From Symbiodinium natans (Eukaryota > Sar > Dinophyceae > Suessiales > Symbiodiniaceae), in NCBI GenBank assembly GCA_905221605.1, contig CAJNDS010002540.1:347501-373919 (forward strand): a stretch of DNA of 26,419 nucleotides, in the 5' to 3' direction. Both the position numbers and the translations under genes were made by a program. Below the pieces are notes generated by a model, which made no database searches, was not told where the DNA came from, and was given only the letters and a program-made list of their open reading frames with translations. The number at the start of each line of letters is the position of its first letter. Position 1 is the stretch's first letter. This document shows, one piece after another, positions 26,384 to 26,419 of this stretch.

Positions 26384-26419
26384 GTTGAGAGCCCCCTTTA
26401 GATTTCAGCCTCCATGCCT

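Overview
The window reads as nuclear DNA of a dinoflagellate, most likely a Symbiodiniaceae/Suessiales-type genome. I base this on three things. There are plant-type TTTAGGG/CCCTAAA repeats. There are several copies of a non-LTR retrotransposon with an N-terminal RING-H2 finger, a reverse transcriptase (RT) and a C-terminal zinc knuckle plus restriction-like endonuclease, an arrangement I recall from dinoflagellate genomes. The small 18S/28S rRNA pieces also fit a dinoflagellate. The species is inference. I recognise no intact host gene with confidence.

Left part (1-15.5 kb) is a graveyard of nested retroelements. A frameshifted LINE (copy A, minus strand) is split into 10690-7109 and 1590-862. 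Between the halves lies a 5,518-bp element (1591-7108). When it is removed, the two LINE halves join in frame with no lost base and no target duplication. The insert has the A1 - ORFs - B1A2 - B2 split-direct-repeat layout of PAT/Ngaro-type DIRS retroelements. The A copies are 124 bp with 1 mismatch and the B copies are 119 bp and identical. On its sense (minus) strand it encodes a gag-like protein, a CCCH zinc-finger module, and a 1,037-aa protein with a C5-cytosine-methyltransferase-like domain, an RT and an RNase H. All three lie in one reading frame, interrupted only by stop codons. No tyrosine recombinase is visible.

A second decayed LINE (copy B, about 13062-10855, minus) carries a 341-bp piece of a different LINE flanked by an 18-bp target duplication. 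Next comes a plus-strand LINE piece joined directly to the 3' part of 18S rRNA. That is joined directly to the 5' start of 28S rRNA, with the 18S tail, ITS1, 5.8S and ITS2 missing. Three more LINE fragments follow up to about 14.9 kb.

Middle part (14.9-17.3 kb) has no recognisable gene. It holds a GA-rich microsatellite block and a short GC-rich tandem repeat.

Right-centre part (17.3-24.2 kb) is a telomere-like and satellite complex. It contains degenerate CCCTAAA-like DNA with a period of about 1.1 kb, large inverted-repeat arms, cleaner CCCTAAA then TTTAGGG blocks, and two arrays of a 31-bp minisatellite (about 9 and about 42 units). The order of strands (C-rich left, G-rich right) is that of a small linear chromosome with outward-facing ends, and is opposite to an end-to-end telomere fusion.

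Right end (24.2-26.4 kb) is mostly unassigned. It holds a (TA)n tract, an 86-bp tandem duplication, and a short minus-strand ORF with a signal-peptide-like start that may be a first exon running leftward.
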